A stretch of 23,079 nt of DNA from an uncultured Oscillospiraceae bacterium (GCA_934613505.1 CAKTTB010000018.1:1-23079); one strand, 5' to 3'; shown: positions 13,342-20,936, counted from the stretch's first letter. The notes: a model not told the origin generated them from the letters alone. Numbers and translations: made by a program.

Positions 13342-14115
13342 TCAGATGACCTGCCCGTTTTTCAGCTGCAGCTGCAGCTTGTCCGCGATGAGGGCGATAA
13401 ACTCGGAATTGGTCGGCTTGCCTTTGGTGTTGGAGACGGTATAGCCGAAGAATCTCTGCAGCGTCTCCAGATCGCCGCGGTCCCACGCCACCTCGATGGC
13501 ATGACGGATGGCCCGCTCGACGCGCGACGGCGTCGTTGCGAACGTCTTGGCGACCTGCGGATACAGAACCTTGGTAATGGCGTTGATCACGTCCATGTCC
13601 TGCACGGCGATCATGATCGCCTCACGCAGATACTGATAGCCCTTGATATGGGCGGGCACACCGATCTCGTGGATGATGGAGGTCACCATCGCTTCGATAT
13701 TGACCTCCTGCCGGCGCTGCGCGGATTGACGCAGCTCGTTGTCGATGGCTGTCATCTCGTGGATGCGTTCCGCCACGGCATCAAGCTCGCACGGCTTCGA
13801 CATGAAATACTGCACGCCGAGCGACACTGCCATATTGGCGACGTATTCCGTCATAAACCCGGTCAGGACCAGCGCCGCCGGCGGCTTCTCCATCTCTCTG
13901 GCGCGCTTCAGGACCGTGATGCCGTCGAGCTTGGCCAGCATCAGATCCAGCACCAGCACGTCCGGCCTGGCCGCGCGCATCAGCTCGACCGCACGCTGAC
14001 CGTCGGCTGCGATCCCAACGATCTCATAGCCGGAGACCTGCTCCAGTCTTCGTTTGAGTTGACCGCAGAAGTCCTCATTCCCGTCTGCGATCAGAATTTT
14101 GACACGGTTTTCCAT
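13342..14115 (-). CDS. spo0A: Sporulation transcription factor Spo0A
   Basis: 257 residues. Master response regulator of sporulation; phosphorylation lets it dimerise and bind 0A boxes. The receiver domain (1-120) has phospho-acceptor Asp57 in VLVLDLML, Thr85 in LVLTGF and Lys107 in FMSKP. The acidic pocket reads IADGNED, so the second Asp of the usual Asp-Asp pair is Gly. A linker leads to the Spo0A-C domain with [22 protein letters not shown], the recognition helix [15 protein letters not shown] and the end [14 protein letters not shown]. Length and order match the family. GAGGAGAGG lies upstream of ATG 14115. The gene has its own promoter and a 0A-box-like site, suggesting autoregulation. 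Confidence 0.97.
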   Translation of the reverse strand: MENRVKILIADGNEDFCGQLKRRLEQVSGYEIVGIAADGQRAVELMRAARPDVLVLDLMLAKLDGITVLKRAREMEKPPAALVLTGFMTEYVANMAVSLGVQYFMSKPCELDAVAERIHEMTAIDNELRQSAQRRQEVNIEAMVTSIIHEIGVPAHIKGYQYLREAIMIAVQDMDVINAITKVLYPQVAKTFATTPSRVERAIRHAIEVAWDRGDLETLQRFFGYTVSNTKGKPTNSEFIALIADKLQLQLKNGQVI

Positions 14116-14180
14116 TTTTGACCTCTCCTCATGATATGGTGTGTGTCAGGCACTGACTTTTTTATCGCTGCGACAACAAT

Positions 14181-14209
14181 AATATAACACGAAATGGTAA
14201 AATTTTCAA
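14181..14209 (-). promoter_or_regulatory. Promoter of spo0A
   Basis: TTGAAA (14209-14204), 17-base spacer, TATATT (14186-14181) with TGT upstream. It reads as a sigma-A promoter; I did not see a sigma-H consensus. Confidence 0.7.
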
Positions 14210-14236
14210 TTTATATTTTACCATAAACTGTCAGAA

Positions 14237-14246
14237 TTTATCGACA
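14237..14246 (-). promoter_or_regulatory. 0A-box-like site upstream of spo0A
   Basis: TGTCGATAAA on the minus strand matches the 0A box core TGTCGAA at six of seven positions. It lies about 28 bases upstream of the -35. Confidence 0.45.
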
Positions 14247-14415
14247 CGCTTCGAGCCCTTTATCCATCCCGAATCGTTCCGGGATCGCATCATTTTCGAG
14301 GAATATTTCCAGTTTTTATTATACGGCCGTATGTTCGACGCGTCAAGGTGGTATCCTAATTTTTGGTGTTTTCTCTTATTTTATGGATATTTATTTGTGC
14401 TTTCTTAACAAAAAC

Positions 14416-14465
14416 AAACGGCCCATATCCGTCAAAACCGGTCTTTTGACGGATATGGGCCGTTT
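14416..14465 (-). terminator. Long perfect terminator hairpin after the CFI-box gene
   Basis: 22-bp perfectly complementary arms at 14416-14437 and 14444-14465 around a six-base loop (CCGGTC), starting 12 bases after the stop, with GTTTTTG following on the minus strand. Confidence 0.9.
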
Positions 14466-14477
14466 TCCTCTTTTTCC

Positions 14478-15383
14478 TCAGCTGAGATATTCCCGTTCCA
14501 GATCGCGCACCATCTGCACGTAGCGCACCTTGCAGCTCTCCTCGCGTCCGGCCAGCAGATCCTCGTAGCACGGGGCCAGATACTGCTCGCGGATGCGCGC
14601 GTAGCTGGCGTGCCGGTCGGAGCAGGTGTTGATGCACGTCACGATGCCCGGCGCGATATTATAGTATTCCCGGATCAGCGCTTCGCCGTCCGGCTGCTGC
14701 CGCAGATATCCGTCGCGGAAGGCGCGGAAGGCCGTCAGCTCCTCGCAGTCGTCCGGCTTGCCGAGCTCCTGGCAGACCGCGGTCGTGATGAAGCACAGGC
14801 CGAGGAACTTCTTGCGGAAGCCGGCGGAAATGGAGTCGTAATCGCCCAGATAGAACGGCGATTTCGGATACCGCTCCACCCACTTTTTCTGCACGAGCGC
14901 CGCAAATTCCTCGCTGATCGGCAGCTTCTGCTTGCGCAGCATCGGGATAAAGAAGATGGCGAGAATGATCTTCTCATCCTCCATATCACCCTTGCCCTTC
15001 CAGCCGCGCTCCAGCTCGTTCAGGAACGTCTCCGCCGCCTGCGTCAGAAGCTCCGTCTGTCTGTAGGACGGCACACCGCTGGACAGCTCCTGAATGACCG
15101 GCGCGCAGCCGGTCTCATACGTCTCAAACGCCTGGAAGAACGTGTCGCGCAGGATCTTCTGCTGATAGCCGTGGAAATTCGTGACGCACCAGCCAAGCCG
15201 GGACGTCGCGTGGGCAAAGCTTTCCGCCTGTTCGTCGGCGGAAAGCGCCTGCTCCTCCTGCGGGCATAGATCCGCCTGCGTCAGCCGTGCGCCGCAGTAC
15301 ATGCAGGAGAAACTCTCCAGCTCTGCCGGGATATTCAGCTCTCGCCCGCACTTGGGGCACTGGCCGGTCGTCATCTGTTCCAT
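14478..15383 (-). CDS. Zinc-ribbon, CFI-box C-terminal-domain protein
   Basis: 301 residues, cytoplasmic. The N-terminus is a zinc ribbon, CPKCGREL then CMYCG. A central helical region of about 130 residues with no recognised fold follows (WCVTNFHGYQQKILRDTFF, ILAIFFIPMLRK). The C-terminal part is the CFI-box domain: LCFITTAVCQELGKPDDC, then ELTAFRAFRDGYL, and NTCSDRHASYARIREQYLAP. In other clostridial proteins this domain is attached to many different partners and its role is unsettled. ATG 15383 has a weak AGGTG ribosome site. A promoter overlaps the stop of the M23 gene upstream, and a very strong terminator follows, so it forms a single-gene unit. Confidence 0.8.
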   Translation of the reverse strand: MEQMTTGQCPKCGRELNIPAELESFSCMYCGARLTQADLCPQEEQALSADEQAESFAHATSRLGWCVTNFHGYQQKILRDTFFQAFETYETGCAPVIQELSSGVPSYRQTELLTQAAETFLNELERGWKGKGDMEDEKIILAIFFIPMLRKQKLPISEEFAALVQKKWVERYPKSPFYLGDYDSISAGFRKKFLGLCFITTAVCQELGKPDDCEELTAFRAFRDGYLRQQPDGEALIREYYNIAPGIVTCINTCSDRHASYARIREQYLAPCYEDLLAGREESCKVRYVQMVRDLEREYLS

Positions 15384-15413
15384 AGAAGCACCTGCTTTCG
15401 TGAAGTTGCTCCT

Positions 15414-15442
15414 ATTTTTTCACACTTTCGTTCCGCTGTCAA
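15414..15442 (-). promoter_or_regulatory. Promoter of the CFI-box gene
   Basis: Perfect TTGACA (15442-15437) overlapping the M23 stop codon, 17-base spacer, AAAAAT (15419-15414) as a weak -10. Confidence 0.55.
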
Positions 15443-16392
15443 GTGTCGAGGTCGCGATAGGGATATAACCGCTTCCATTCCCCTGTCTGCGCGTCCTGCA
15501 CGAGCGAGCTTCGGTGGCGGCTGAGGAAGCGGACGATCTCATAGACGTCGATCCAGATCTCCGAATCGCACTCCTTCTGGCTCTCGTCAAAGATCAGCTG
15601 CAGGCCGAAATGCAGGTGGACCGTCTCGATGTTGTTGACGTTCTCCCGGTCGGAATAGCCCGTGCGGCCCATGAAGCCGATCAGATCCCCGGCCTGCACG
15701 GTATTGCCCACCTGCAGCCCCGGCGCGAACGGCGTGTCCTTGCGCAGATGGGCATAATAATAGTACCGCTTCCGGTCGTGCGAGCGGATGCCCACGCGCC
15801 AGCCGCCGTAACGGTTCCAGCCCATCGCCTCCACTGTGCCGCCCTCGACCGCCGTGATCGGCGTGCCGAGACTGCCGAGCAGATCGTTGCCCAGATGCCG
15901 CCGGGCAAAGCCGAAGCTGCGTCCGGCTCCAAAATCATCGTAATGGCTGTACCAGTATCCGGCGGCGATCGGGCTGAACGCCTTCACGCCCTCGCACGGC
16001 TGCCAGTAGCGGCTGCCGTCCTCCGCCGTTTTTTCGATCGCATACGTCCCGACCAGCCCGCCGAGCGCGGCGGTATACGCCTGCAGATAATACGCGTACA
16101 GCTTCTGCTGCCCTGGCGCGACCGGCTGCGCCGTCCGGAAGGCTTCCGCCGCGCGCGTGACCTGCGCGGGGCGCACATGGCCGCCGCCATAGACGCCCGC
16201 CAGCGCCAGCAGCTGCAGCCATGTCACCGGCTCGTCCCGCTCCCGCGCCTGCGCGGCAAGCTCCACCGCCCGCTCCATCGCCTCGCAGCTGACATCAAAG
16301 TCCACCCAGCGGATAACATCCTCCTTCGCGTCCACCGGCCAGACAAACAGAGACACGATCATGAAAAAAATCAGGAGTCTTCTCTTTCGCAA
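15439..16392 (-). CDS. Secreted M23 family peptidase (LytM-like)
   Basis: About 317 residues, taking TTG 16392 as start because AGAGGTGAG lies five bases upstream; GTG 16401 is in frame but has no spacing to a ribosome site. A basic N-terminus, a hydrophobic segment (LLIFFMIVSLFVWPVDA) and a likely cleavage after it mark a secreted protein. A helical region without known fold occupies the first half. The M23 zinc site is complete: HLGND (HxxxD), YYAHL, and HLHFG (HxH). Such enzymes cut peptidoglycan cross-bridges. The extra YSHYDDFGAGRSFG before the first motif resembles clostridial spore-associated M23 proteins, so a role in sporulation is possible but not shown. Its start region lies inside a terminator-like hairpin after the anti-sigma gene. 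Confidence 0.88.
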   Translation of the reverse strand: MRKRRLLIFFMIVSLFVWPVDAKEDVIRWVDFDVSCEAMERAVELAAQARERDEPVTWLQLLALAGVYGGGHVRPAQVTRAAEAFRTAQPVAPGQQKLYAYYLQAYTAALGGLVGTYAIEKTAEDGSRYWQPCEGVKAFSPIAAGYWYSHYDDFGAGRSFGFARRHLGNDLLGSLGTPITAVEGGTVEAMGWNRYGGWRVGIRSHDRKRYYYYAHLRKDTPFAPGLQVGNTVQAGDLIGFMGRTGYSDRENVNNIETVHLHFGLQLIFDESQKECDSEIWIDVYEIVRFLSRHRSSLVQDAQTGEWKRLYPYRDLDT

Positions 16393-16434
16393 AACGCTCA
16401 CCTCTTCGGATTAGTTTTACGAAAAGAAGACTCC
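16364..16434 (-). terminator. Large terminator/attenuator overlapping the M23 gene start
   Basis: On the minus strand, arm 16434-16414 (begins GGAGTCTTCTTTTCG) pairs with arm 16395-16374 (ends GAGAAGACTCC), about 20 bp with one bulge and one wobble. Seven T follow (16370-16364). It starts 20 bases after the anti-sigma stop. The loop holds the M23 ribosome site AGAGGTGAG and the second arm holds the TTG start. Confidence 0.7.
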
Positions 16435-16453
16435 CGCATTCAGGATTTTTCTG

Positions 16454-17116
16454 TCAGCCAAGCAGCAGGATATACGCCGCCTGCTGCGCTTCAAAGGCGG
16501 CCTCGCCGCCGTCCGGTGCGAAGGCCTGCACGGTATCTTCCCGTGCGTCCAGAAGCGTCCGGCAGACATCGCCCGTCACCTCATACAGCCGCGCGCCGCC
16601 CTCGAGCGTCTGATACGGCAGCTGCGCGAGCGCCTGCGGCGCTTCGCCCCAGACGAGCAGCACATCCGCGCCCGTCTCCGCGGCAAGCTCTGCCGCGGCG
16701 GCCTTCTCATCCGACCGGTCATTGTCCTGCTCCGTCTGCATCCAGATCCGCTGCGCGGCAGCGCCGACGTCGTTGGACGCCGCTTCATCCCCGCCGAAGC
16801 CCGGCAGTGCGATCACTCCTGCGCGCCCCGCAAGCAGCACCAGCGCAGCAGCCGCCGCGATCGCGGCGGCGGGCAGCCAGGCAGGCCGGCGGCGCTTCTT
16901 TTCCCGGCGGATCGTCTGCATCACGCCATCGTGCAGCGCCGCGGGCGGCTCCAGTTCGCTTTCCTGCAAGGCCGCGTCCAGTTCATGCAGCTGTGCATAG
17001 GTCTCGCGGCAGTCTGGGCAGGCGTCCAGATGGGCCTGCAGCTCCGCCCGCTCCTGCTGCGTCAATTCTCCATCCAGCTCCGCGCTGATCAGCTCCAGCG
17101 CCTTTTCACAGTTCAT
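16454..17116 (-). CDS. Zinc-finger anti-sigma factor (membrane-anchored)
   Basis: 220 residues. The N-terminus is a ZAS-type anti-sigma domain with HLDACPDC: His29, Cys33 and Cys36 form HxxxCxxC, and Cys3 may be a fourth ligand. A basic stretch (REKKRRRP) precedes one membrane helix at about 80-98 (LPAAAIAAAAALVLLAG), so the C-terminal 120 residues should lie outside the cell. That part is Ala/Glu-rich with GADVLLVWGE and no known fold; it may be the sensor. It starts 17 bases after the ECF sigma gene, with AGGAGGTG upstream, and would bind and hold that sigma factor. The trigger is unknown. Confidence 0.88.
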   Translation of the reverse strand: MNCEKALELISAELDGELTQQERAELQAHLDACPDCRETYAQLHELDAALQESELEPPAALHDGVMQTIRREKKRRRPAWLPAAAIAAAAALVLLAGRAGVIALPGFGGDEAASNDVGAAAQRIWMQTEQDNDRSDEKAAAAELAAETGADVLLVWGEAPQALAQLPYQTLEGGARLYEVTGDVCRTLLDAREDTVQAFAPDGGEAAFEAQQAAYILLLG

Positions 17117-17133
17117 TGCTCGCCCACCTCCTG

Positions 17134-17727
17134 TTATTTCATCCGTTTAGACGCACCCTGCTCAAAAAAGTTCCCGGCTTCCAGCCTTTTTTTCAGCTGC
17201 AGCCTTGCCCGCGCCAGCCGCGACTTGACCGTCCCGACCGGCAGCCCCATGATCTGCGCGATCTGCTCATACGGAAGATTCCGCACCACGCGCAGCTCCA
17301 GGATCTCGCGGAAGTCCGGCGGCAGGGCGTTCATCGCCGTGCGGATAGCCTCCTGCTTTTCGTTGAAAATGACCCGGTCCTCCGGCAGCGGCGCGGGATC
17401 CGGGACGGAAAGCTCCTTTCCCGCAGCCTCATCGTCGGAGACCGTGAGGGAGGCGTGCTGCTGCCGCTTCTGGCGGCGCAGGAAATCGATGCACGCGTTC
17501 TGCGTCATCCGGTACAGCCACGTGGAAAATGCTGCGTCGAACTGATACTGCTCCAGCGTCCGCCACAGCTTCAGAAATACCTCCTGTGACAGATCCAGCG
17601 CGTCTTCCGCATTACCTGCCATCCGGTAGCAGATATTATAGACCGTCTTCTGGTGCAGCAGCATCAGCTGCTCAAAGGCCTGCTCGTCCTTTTGTGCCGC
17701 GCGGCGGATCAGCGCGTCATCCTGCAT
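17134..17727 (-). CDS. ECF-type RNA polymerase sigma factor
   Basis: 197 residues. Region 2 is complete: HQKTVYNICYRMAGNAEDAL, DLSQEVFLKLW, then TWLYRMTQNACIDFLRR, which binds core polymerase and the -10. An acidic linker follows. Region 4 is ALPPDFREILELRVVRNL and YEQIAQIMGLPVGTVKSRLARAR, the helix-turn-helix for the -35. There is no region 1 or 3, as expected of the ECF group. The ribosome site GAGGTGAG overlaps the stop of dusB, so the two are coupled. Its partner is the downstream anti-sigma factor. No self-like promoter was identified; transcription probably begins before the deaminase gene. Confidence 0.95.
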   Translation of the reverse strand: MQDDALIRRAAQKDEQAFEQLMLLHQKTVYNICYRMAGNAEDALDLSQEVFLKLWRTLEQYQFDAAFSTWLYRMTQNACIDFLRRQKRQQHASLTVSDDEAAGKELSVPDPAPLPEDRVIFNEKQEAIRTAMNALPPDFREILELRVVRNLPYEQIAQIMGLPVGTVKSRLARARLQLKKRLEAGNFFEQGASKRMK

Positions 17728-17731
17728 GCTC

Positions 17732-18697
17732 TCACCTCAAATCTCTCTGTATCCCGCTTATGATCGCCCGGGCCTCCGCCACGGTGCGGATCGCCGAGAT
17801 CTTCTCTTTATAATAGCTGCTGTGCGCCACGCCGCGCAGATACCACGCAAAGTGCTTTCTGGCCTCAAGGCACGCGATATATTCGCCCTTGTCCTGCACG
17901 GCAAGCGCAAACTGCCGCAGCGCCGTCTCCATCCGCTCGGAAAGCGGCGGCAGCTCCGGCACCGGTTCGCCGCGCAGCGCGGCCGCCGCCTGCGCAAACA
18001 CCCACGGGTCGCCAAACGTCGTCCGGCCGAGCATCAGAAGCTCCGCGCCCGTGCGCTTTTGGCACCGGACGGCGTCCTCCGCTGTCACGATATCACCGTT
18101 GGCTATAACGGGAATTTTGACCGCTTCCCGCACCTCGCGGATGCAGTCCCAGTCGGCCACGCCCGAATAGAGCATCGTCCGCGTCCGGCCATGCACCGCG
18201 ACCGCCGCAGCGCCCGCCTGCTCCAGCATCGCGGCAAGCATTGGAGCGTTGCAGGAGCCCTTGTCCCAGCCCTTTCGCATCTTGACCGTCACGGGGACAG
18301 GCACGGCTTTTTTGACCGCTTCTACGATCCGCGCAGCCAATTCCGGGTCCTTCATGAGCGCGCAGCCGTCGCCGTTGTTCACGATCTTCGGCATCGGGCA
18401 GCCCATGTTGATATCGATAAAGTCCGCACCGGACAGCTCCAGCGCCAGCGCCGCACCCTCGGCCATCACAGACGGCTCGTTGCCGAAGATCTGCGCGCCG
18501 CACACGCCGATGGGCGTTTTGTGCAGCAGGCTCTGGCTCTTTTTATCATGATAGACCAGTGCACGGGACGACACCATTTCCGTCACCGTCACCGCCGCGC
18601 CAAGCTCCGCGCAGATCGTCCGGAAGGCAAGATCGGTCACGCCCGCCATCGGCGCCAGCACCAGCCGGCCCGGCAGCTCCAGAGTTCCAAGCTTCAT
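17732..18697 (-). CDS. dusB: tRNA-dihydrouridine synthase, DusB-like
   Basis: 321 residues. An FMN enzyme that reduces uridine in the D-loop of tRNA using NADPH. A TIM-barrel start [13 protein letters not shown] is followed by the catalytic loop [15 protein letters not shown] with proton donor Cys100, then the KMRKGWD and AVHGRTR segments that contact FMN and RNA, and GRTTFGDPW near the end of the barrel. A helical C-terminal domain with [11 protein letters not shown] finishes the protein. Length is typical. GGGGAGA lies upstream of ATG 18697. It sits 13 bases after the deaminase and four before the sigma gene, so these are one operon. Association of dus with an ECF pair is common in this group and need not be functional. 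Confidence 0.95.
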   Translation of the reverse strand: MKLGTLELPGRLVLAPMAGVTDLAFRTICAELGAAVTVTEMVSSRALVYHDKKSQSLLHKTPIGVCGAQIFGNEPSVMAEGAALALELSGADFIDINMGCPMPKIVNNGDGCALMKDPELAARIVEAVKKAVPVPVTVKMRKGWDKGSCNAPMLAAMLEQAGAAAVAVHGRTRTMLYSGVADWDCIREVREAVKIPVIANGDIVTAEDAVRCQKRTGAELLMLGRTTFGDPWVFAQAAAALRGEPVPELPPLSERMETALRQFALAVQDKGEYIACLEARKHFAWYLRGVAHSSYYKEKISAIRTVAEARAIISGIQRDLR

Positions 18698-18710
18698 ACC
18701 GTCTCCCCGC

Positions 18711-19187
18711 TCAGACTTCCAGCGTATCGTCCTGATCGATCCAGTCCTGCACCTGCACGACGGTAAATTCCGTCTTCGTGTTGCGGATCACCATGCGCCG
18801 CAGACCGGCATTGATGATCATCCGCCGGCACATGGAGCAGGACGTCGCGTCGGTGAGAATCGCTCCGGTCTTCGCGTCGTGGCCGACCAGATAGATATCT
18901 CCGCCGATGCACTCGTTGCGGGAGGCCGAAATGATGGCGTTTGCCTCTGCGTGGACGCTCCGGCAAAGCTCATACCGTTCGCCCCGCGGCACACGCATCT
19001 GCTCGCGCACGCAGTAGCCGAGATCCGAACAGTTTTTCCGGCCGCGCGGTGCGCCGTTATAGCCCGTCGCGACGATCTCGTCGTTGCGGACGATGATCGC
19101 GCCGTACTGCCTGCGCAGACAGGTCGAACGCTCCAGCACCGTCTCGGCGATATCCAGATAATAGTTTTCCTTCACGATTCGTTCCAT
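18711..19187 (-). CDS. Deoxycytidylate (dCMP) deaminase family protein
   Basis: 158 residues from ATG 19187, with GGGAGGGCG upstream. A zinc deaminase of the dCMP/ComEB group converting dCMP to dUMP for thymidylate synthesis. Sequence landmarks: [44 protein letters not shown] with zinc His and catalytic Glu, and [13 protein letters not shown] with two zinc Cys. The usual Pro before the first Cys is Ser here. The extra Cys in NCSDLGYC and LCRSVH may form a second zinc site, as in other dCMP deaminases. It is the first gene of the deaminase-dusB-sigma-anti-sigma operon and has its own promoter. A much longer in-frame extension upstream is an antisense artefact. Confidence 0.88.
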   Translation of the reverse strand: MERIVKENYYLDIAETVLERSTCLRRQYGAIIVRNDEIVATGYNGAPRGRKNCSDLGYCVREQMRVPRGERYELCRSVHAEANAIISASRNECIGGDIYLVGHDAKTGAILTDATSCSMCRRMIINAGLRRMVIRNTKTEFTVVQVQDWIDQDDTLEV

Positions 19188-19221
19188 CGCGCGCCCTCCC
19201 GCACCGTCTGATTTATTCCTT

Positions 19222-19250
19222 ACTATACCATACGCCACCCCGCAAGACAA
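19222..19250 (-). promoter_or_regulatory. Promoter of the deaminase-dusB-sigma operon
   Basis: TTGTCT (19250-19245), 17-base spacer, TATAGT (19227-19222) with TGG upstream. It is divergent from the promoter at 19260-19288, with ten bases between the two -35 boxes. Confidence 0.65.
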
Positions 19251-19259
19251 CCAAAAAAC

Positions 19260-19288
19260 TTGCCCACCGGCGCGGATTATGGTATACT
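19260..19288 (+). promoter_or_regulatory. Promoter of the NodB-like gene
   Basis: TTGCCC (19260-19265), 17-base spacer, TATACT (19283-19288) with TGG upstream (extended -10). Confidence 0.7.
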
Positions 19289-19328
19289 GTATGAAATTCG
19301 GGAGTTTTTTCGGAAAGGTGGGACTGTC

Positions 19329-20399
19329 ATGCGTCTGCGCAAAACGCTCTGTCTGGTTTTGATCTTCGCTCTGCTGGTCTGCCTGTGCATACCGGCTTCG
19401 GCAGACGTCAGCCTGTTTTTCGTCGCCGTCAACGACACCATCCCCCTGACGCTGACCATCCTGCCCACATATTCCGGCGGCACGCTCTATGTGCCGTATC
19501 AGGTCTTTGACAGCCAGCCCTGCGGCGTGACGCCCTCGTATAACCAGACGAAGCAGACCTTTGTGCTTCTCAGCCGCAGCAAGCAGATGCTCTTCGATCT
19601 GGCTGCCGGCACCGTCAGCGACGAGAGCGGCACCGTCTCCGCGGCCAACGTTCTGTACCGCAACGGCATTTTGTATCTGCCGCTCACCTTCTGCGCCTCG
19701 CATTTCGATCTGAAGACCACCATGCTGGAATCTGCCGGCGGCTATCAGGTCCTCCGCTTCACCAACGGCAGCGAGGTCTATGACGATTCTCTGTTCATCG
19801 AAAAGGCCGAAAACCTGATCACCTACCGCGTCCAGCAGTACACCGACAGCGCCAACCAGACGCAGAACCGCCCGCAGGACCATCCGAACGGCGGCCAACA
19901 GACCGCAGGCGACGATCCGGCGGCCGAAAAGCAGCCCGCGACCGTCTATCTGGCCTTTACCGACAGCAGCACGATGCGCAGCGCCGCCGCGGCTCTGGCG
20001 GAATATGACCTGCAGGGCAGCTTCTTCCTGACGGCAGACGAGATCCGGTCCGACCCAGCTTTGGTTTTCGAGCTGCTCGCCGCCGGACACGCCATCGGCG
20101 TGACCGCCGAAGCGGACGCGCCGGACCCGGCTGAGGCGCTGCGGGAGGCCAACGACGCGCTGGCCGGTCTTCTGTGCCAGAAAACGCTCCTCGCGCTTCT
20201 GCCCACAGGCACCGAAGCGCCGGAGGGCTACAGCTGCTTCTTCCACTCCGCCGCGCAGCCCAGTGCCGCCGATGCCGCCGCCTCGGAGACCGCGCACCTG
20301 CTCGTCTGCACAGACGACGCCAGCGCCACGCTCTATACGCTCTTCTCCGCCGACGCCCGCATCCTTCAGCTTCTGGAAACGACGGTGTATCCCCAGTAA
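19329..20399 (+). CDS. Secreted protein with degenerate polysaccharide deacetylase (NodB-like) domain
   Basis: 356 residues from ATG 19329, behind GGAAAGGTGGGA. A signal peptide (about 1-26, ending SADV) is followed by a beta-rich domain at about 27-155 with GGTLYVPYQVF and NGILYLPLTFCASHF, like the copper-amine-oxidase N-terminal/stalk domains of clostridial secreted proteins. After a Gln/Asn/Pro linker comes a NodB-like domain from about 205: VYLAFTDSS, LQGSFFLTADEI and AAGHAIGVTAE match the usual TFDDG, TFF and GHEIGNHT blocks. The metal-binding Asp pair and the His of NHT are gone, so deacetylase activity is unlikely and a binding role is possible. It is the only plus-strand gene in the core and has its own promoter and terminator. 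Confidence 0.8.
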   Translation: MRLRKTLCLVLIFALLVCLCIPASADVSLFFVAVNDTIPLTLTILPTYSGGTLYVPYQVFDSQPCGVTPSYNQTKQTFVLLSRSKQMLFDLAAGTVSDESGTVSAANVLYRNGILYLPLTFCASHFDLKTTMLESAGGYQVLRFTNGSEVYDDSLFIEKAENLITYRVQQYTDSANQTQNRPQDHPNGGQQTAGDDPAAEKQPATVYLAFTDSSTMRSAAAALAEYDLQGSFFLTADEIRSDPALVFELLAAGHAIGVTAEADAPDPAEALREANDALAGLLCQKTLLALLPTGTEAPEGYSCFFHSAAQPSAADAAASETAHLLVCTDDASATLYTLFSADARILQLLETTVYPQ

Positions 20400-20401
20400 A
20401 A

Positions 20402-20440
20402 AAGCTTTTTCAGTTTTTTTGAAAAAAGGCTTGCTTTTTT
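20402..20440 (+). terminator. Terminator after the NodB-like gene
   Basis: AAGCTTTTTCA pairs with TGAAAAAAGGCTT (small bulge), followed by GC and six T, starting just after the stop. Confidence 0.75.
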
Positions 20441-20471
20441 CAGAAAAGTCTGATAGAATAACTCCGCCGAT

Positions 20472-20547
20472 GGGGGTATAGCTCAGCTGGGAGAGCGCAT
20501 GACTGGCAGTCATGAGGTCAGCGGTTCGATCCCGCTTATCTCCACCA
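20472..20547 (+). tRNA. tRNA-Ala (anticodon GGC)
   Basis: 76 bases with CCA encoded. Acceptor GGGGGTA pairs with TATCTCC with two G-T wobbles. The anticodon stem CATGA/TCATG encloses CTGGCAG, giving anticodon GGC. The T-arm has GGTTCGATCCC. Its 3' end is the likely integration site of the element to the right. Confidence 0.95.
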
Positions 20548-20738
20548 AAACAAAAAGTCATTCCGTAAGGAATGGCTTTTTTGTTTTGGCTGGGCATACG
20601 TGGCGCGAGAAGCGCTGTGGTTCGACCGAATGCATTTTTGCGGCGCAAAAGCGCCGCTTTTTCTGCATGCAATGCAGAAAACATAAGAAAATGCAATCGG
20701 CACGGAGGCGGCGCAGCCGCCGGAGTATCCCGCTTATC
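20529..20738 (+). repeat. Partial duplicate of the tRNA-Ala 3' end (attachment-site candidate)
   Basis: ATCCCGCTTATC in the tRNA (20529-20540) recurs exactly at 20727-20738. After it the tRNA reads TCCAC and the copy reads GTTCCAC, so similarity continues across two extra bases. A tRNA-end copy next to an integrase suggests an attachment-site remnant or an older nested insertion. Confidence 0.55.
20552..20582 (+). terminator. Terminator of tRNA-Ala
   Basis: AAAAAGTCATTCC, loop GTAA, GGAATGGCTTTTT with a wobble, then further T. It starts five bases after the CCA. Confidence 0.85.
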
Positions 20739-20899
20739 GTTCCACTTTCCTTTCTCGAAAATCAGCCGCATTTCTTCAGTCATGCGACCTGACCCAGATT
20801 TGACCCAAACAGGCGCGAAAACGCGGTGGATTTATTGAGATTTATTTGACAAAACATCACGAGTTTCTCTGTTTTCACGAATATTTTGAACGTTTGAAC
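20583..20899. other. Gene-free att region between tRNA-Ala and the integrase
   Basis: No coding sequence is seen here. It holds a terminator-like hairpin (GCGGCGC, AAAA, GCGCCGC, then five T, 20640-20662), an adjoining perfect hairpin TTCTGCAT/ATGCAGAA (20661-20679), the tRNA-end copy at 20727 and the TGACCCA repeats at 20790-20807. Confidence 0.55.
20790..20807 (+). repeat. Two TGACCCA direct repeats, possible integrase arm sites
   Basis: TGACCCA at 20790-20796 and 20801-20807, starts 11 bases apart (one helical turn), between the tRNA and the integrase. Short direct repeats there commonly serve as arm-type binding sites for the integrase N-terminal domain. Confidence 0.4.
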
Positions 20900-20922
20900 G
20901 GCGGCTGCAACTTGCAGCCGCC
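20900..20922 (-). terminator. Hairpin after the integrase gene
   Basis: GGCGGCTGCAA and TTGCAGCCGCC, 11-bp complementary arms separated by one base, 14 bases after the integrase stop. No good T run follows on the minus strand. Confidence 0.5.
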
Positions 20923-20936
20923 GCTTTGGTTTGGGG

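Noticed and set aside
15514..17088. Long plus-strand open frame opposite the M23 and anti-sigma genes
   Set aside because: Same shadow effect. Its second half is mostly Arg/Pro/Ala and it runs antisense through two well-supported genes.
18711..19187. Ser instead of Pro before the zinc Cys of the deaminase as a sign of lost activity
   Set aside because: Both Cys, the His and the catalytic Glu are present, and I recall the SCSMC form from other clostridial members, so it is probably a clade feature.
18711..20783. A 690-residue minus-strand frame ending in the deaminase
   Set aside because: Its first 530 codons lie antisense to the NodB-like gene and tRNA-Ala and look like random Arg/Gly/Ala-rich translation. 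The deaminase starts at 19187 with its own ribosome site.
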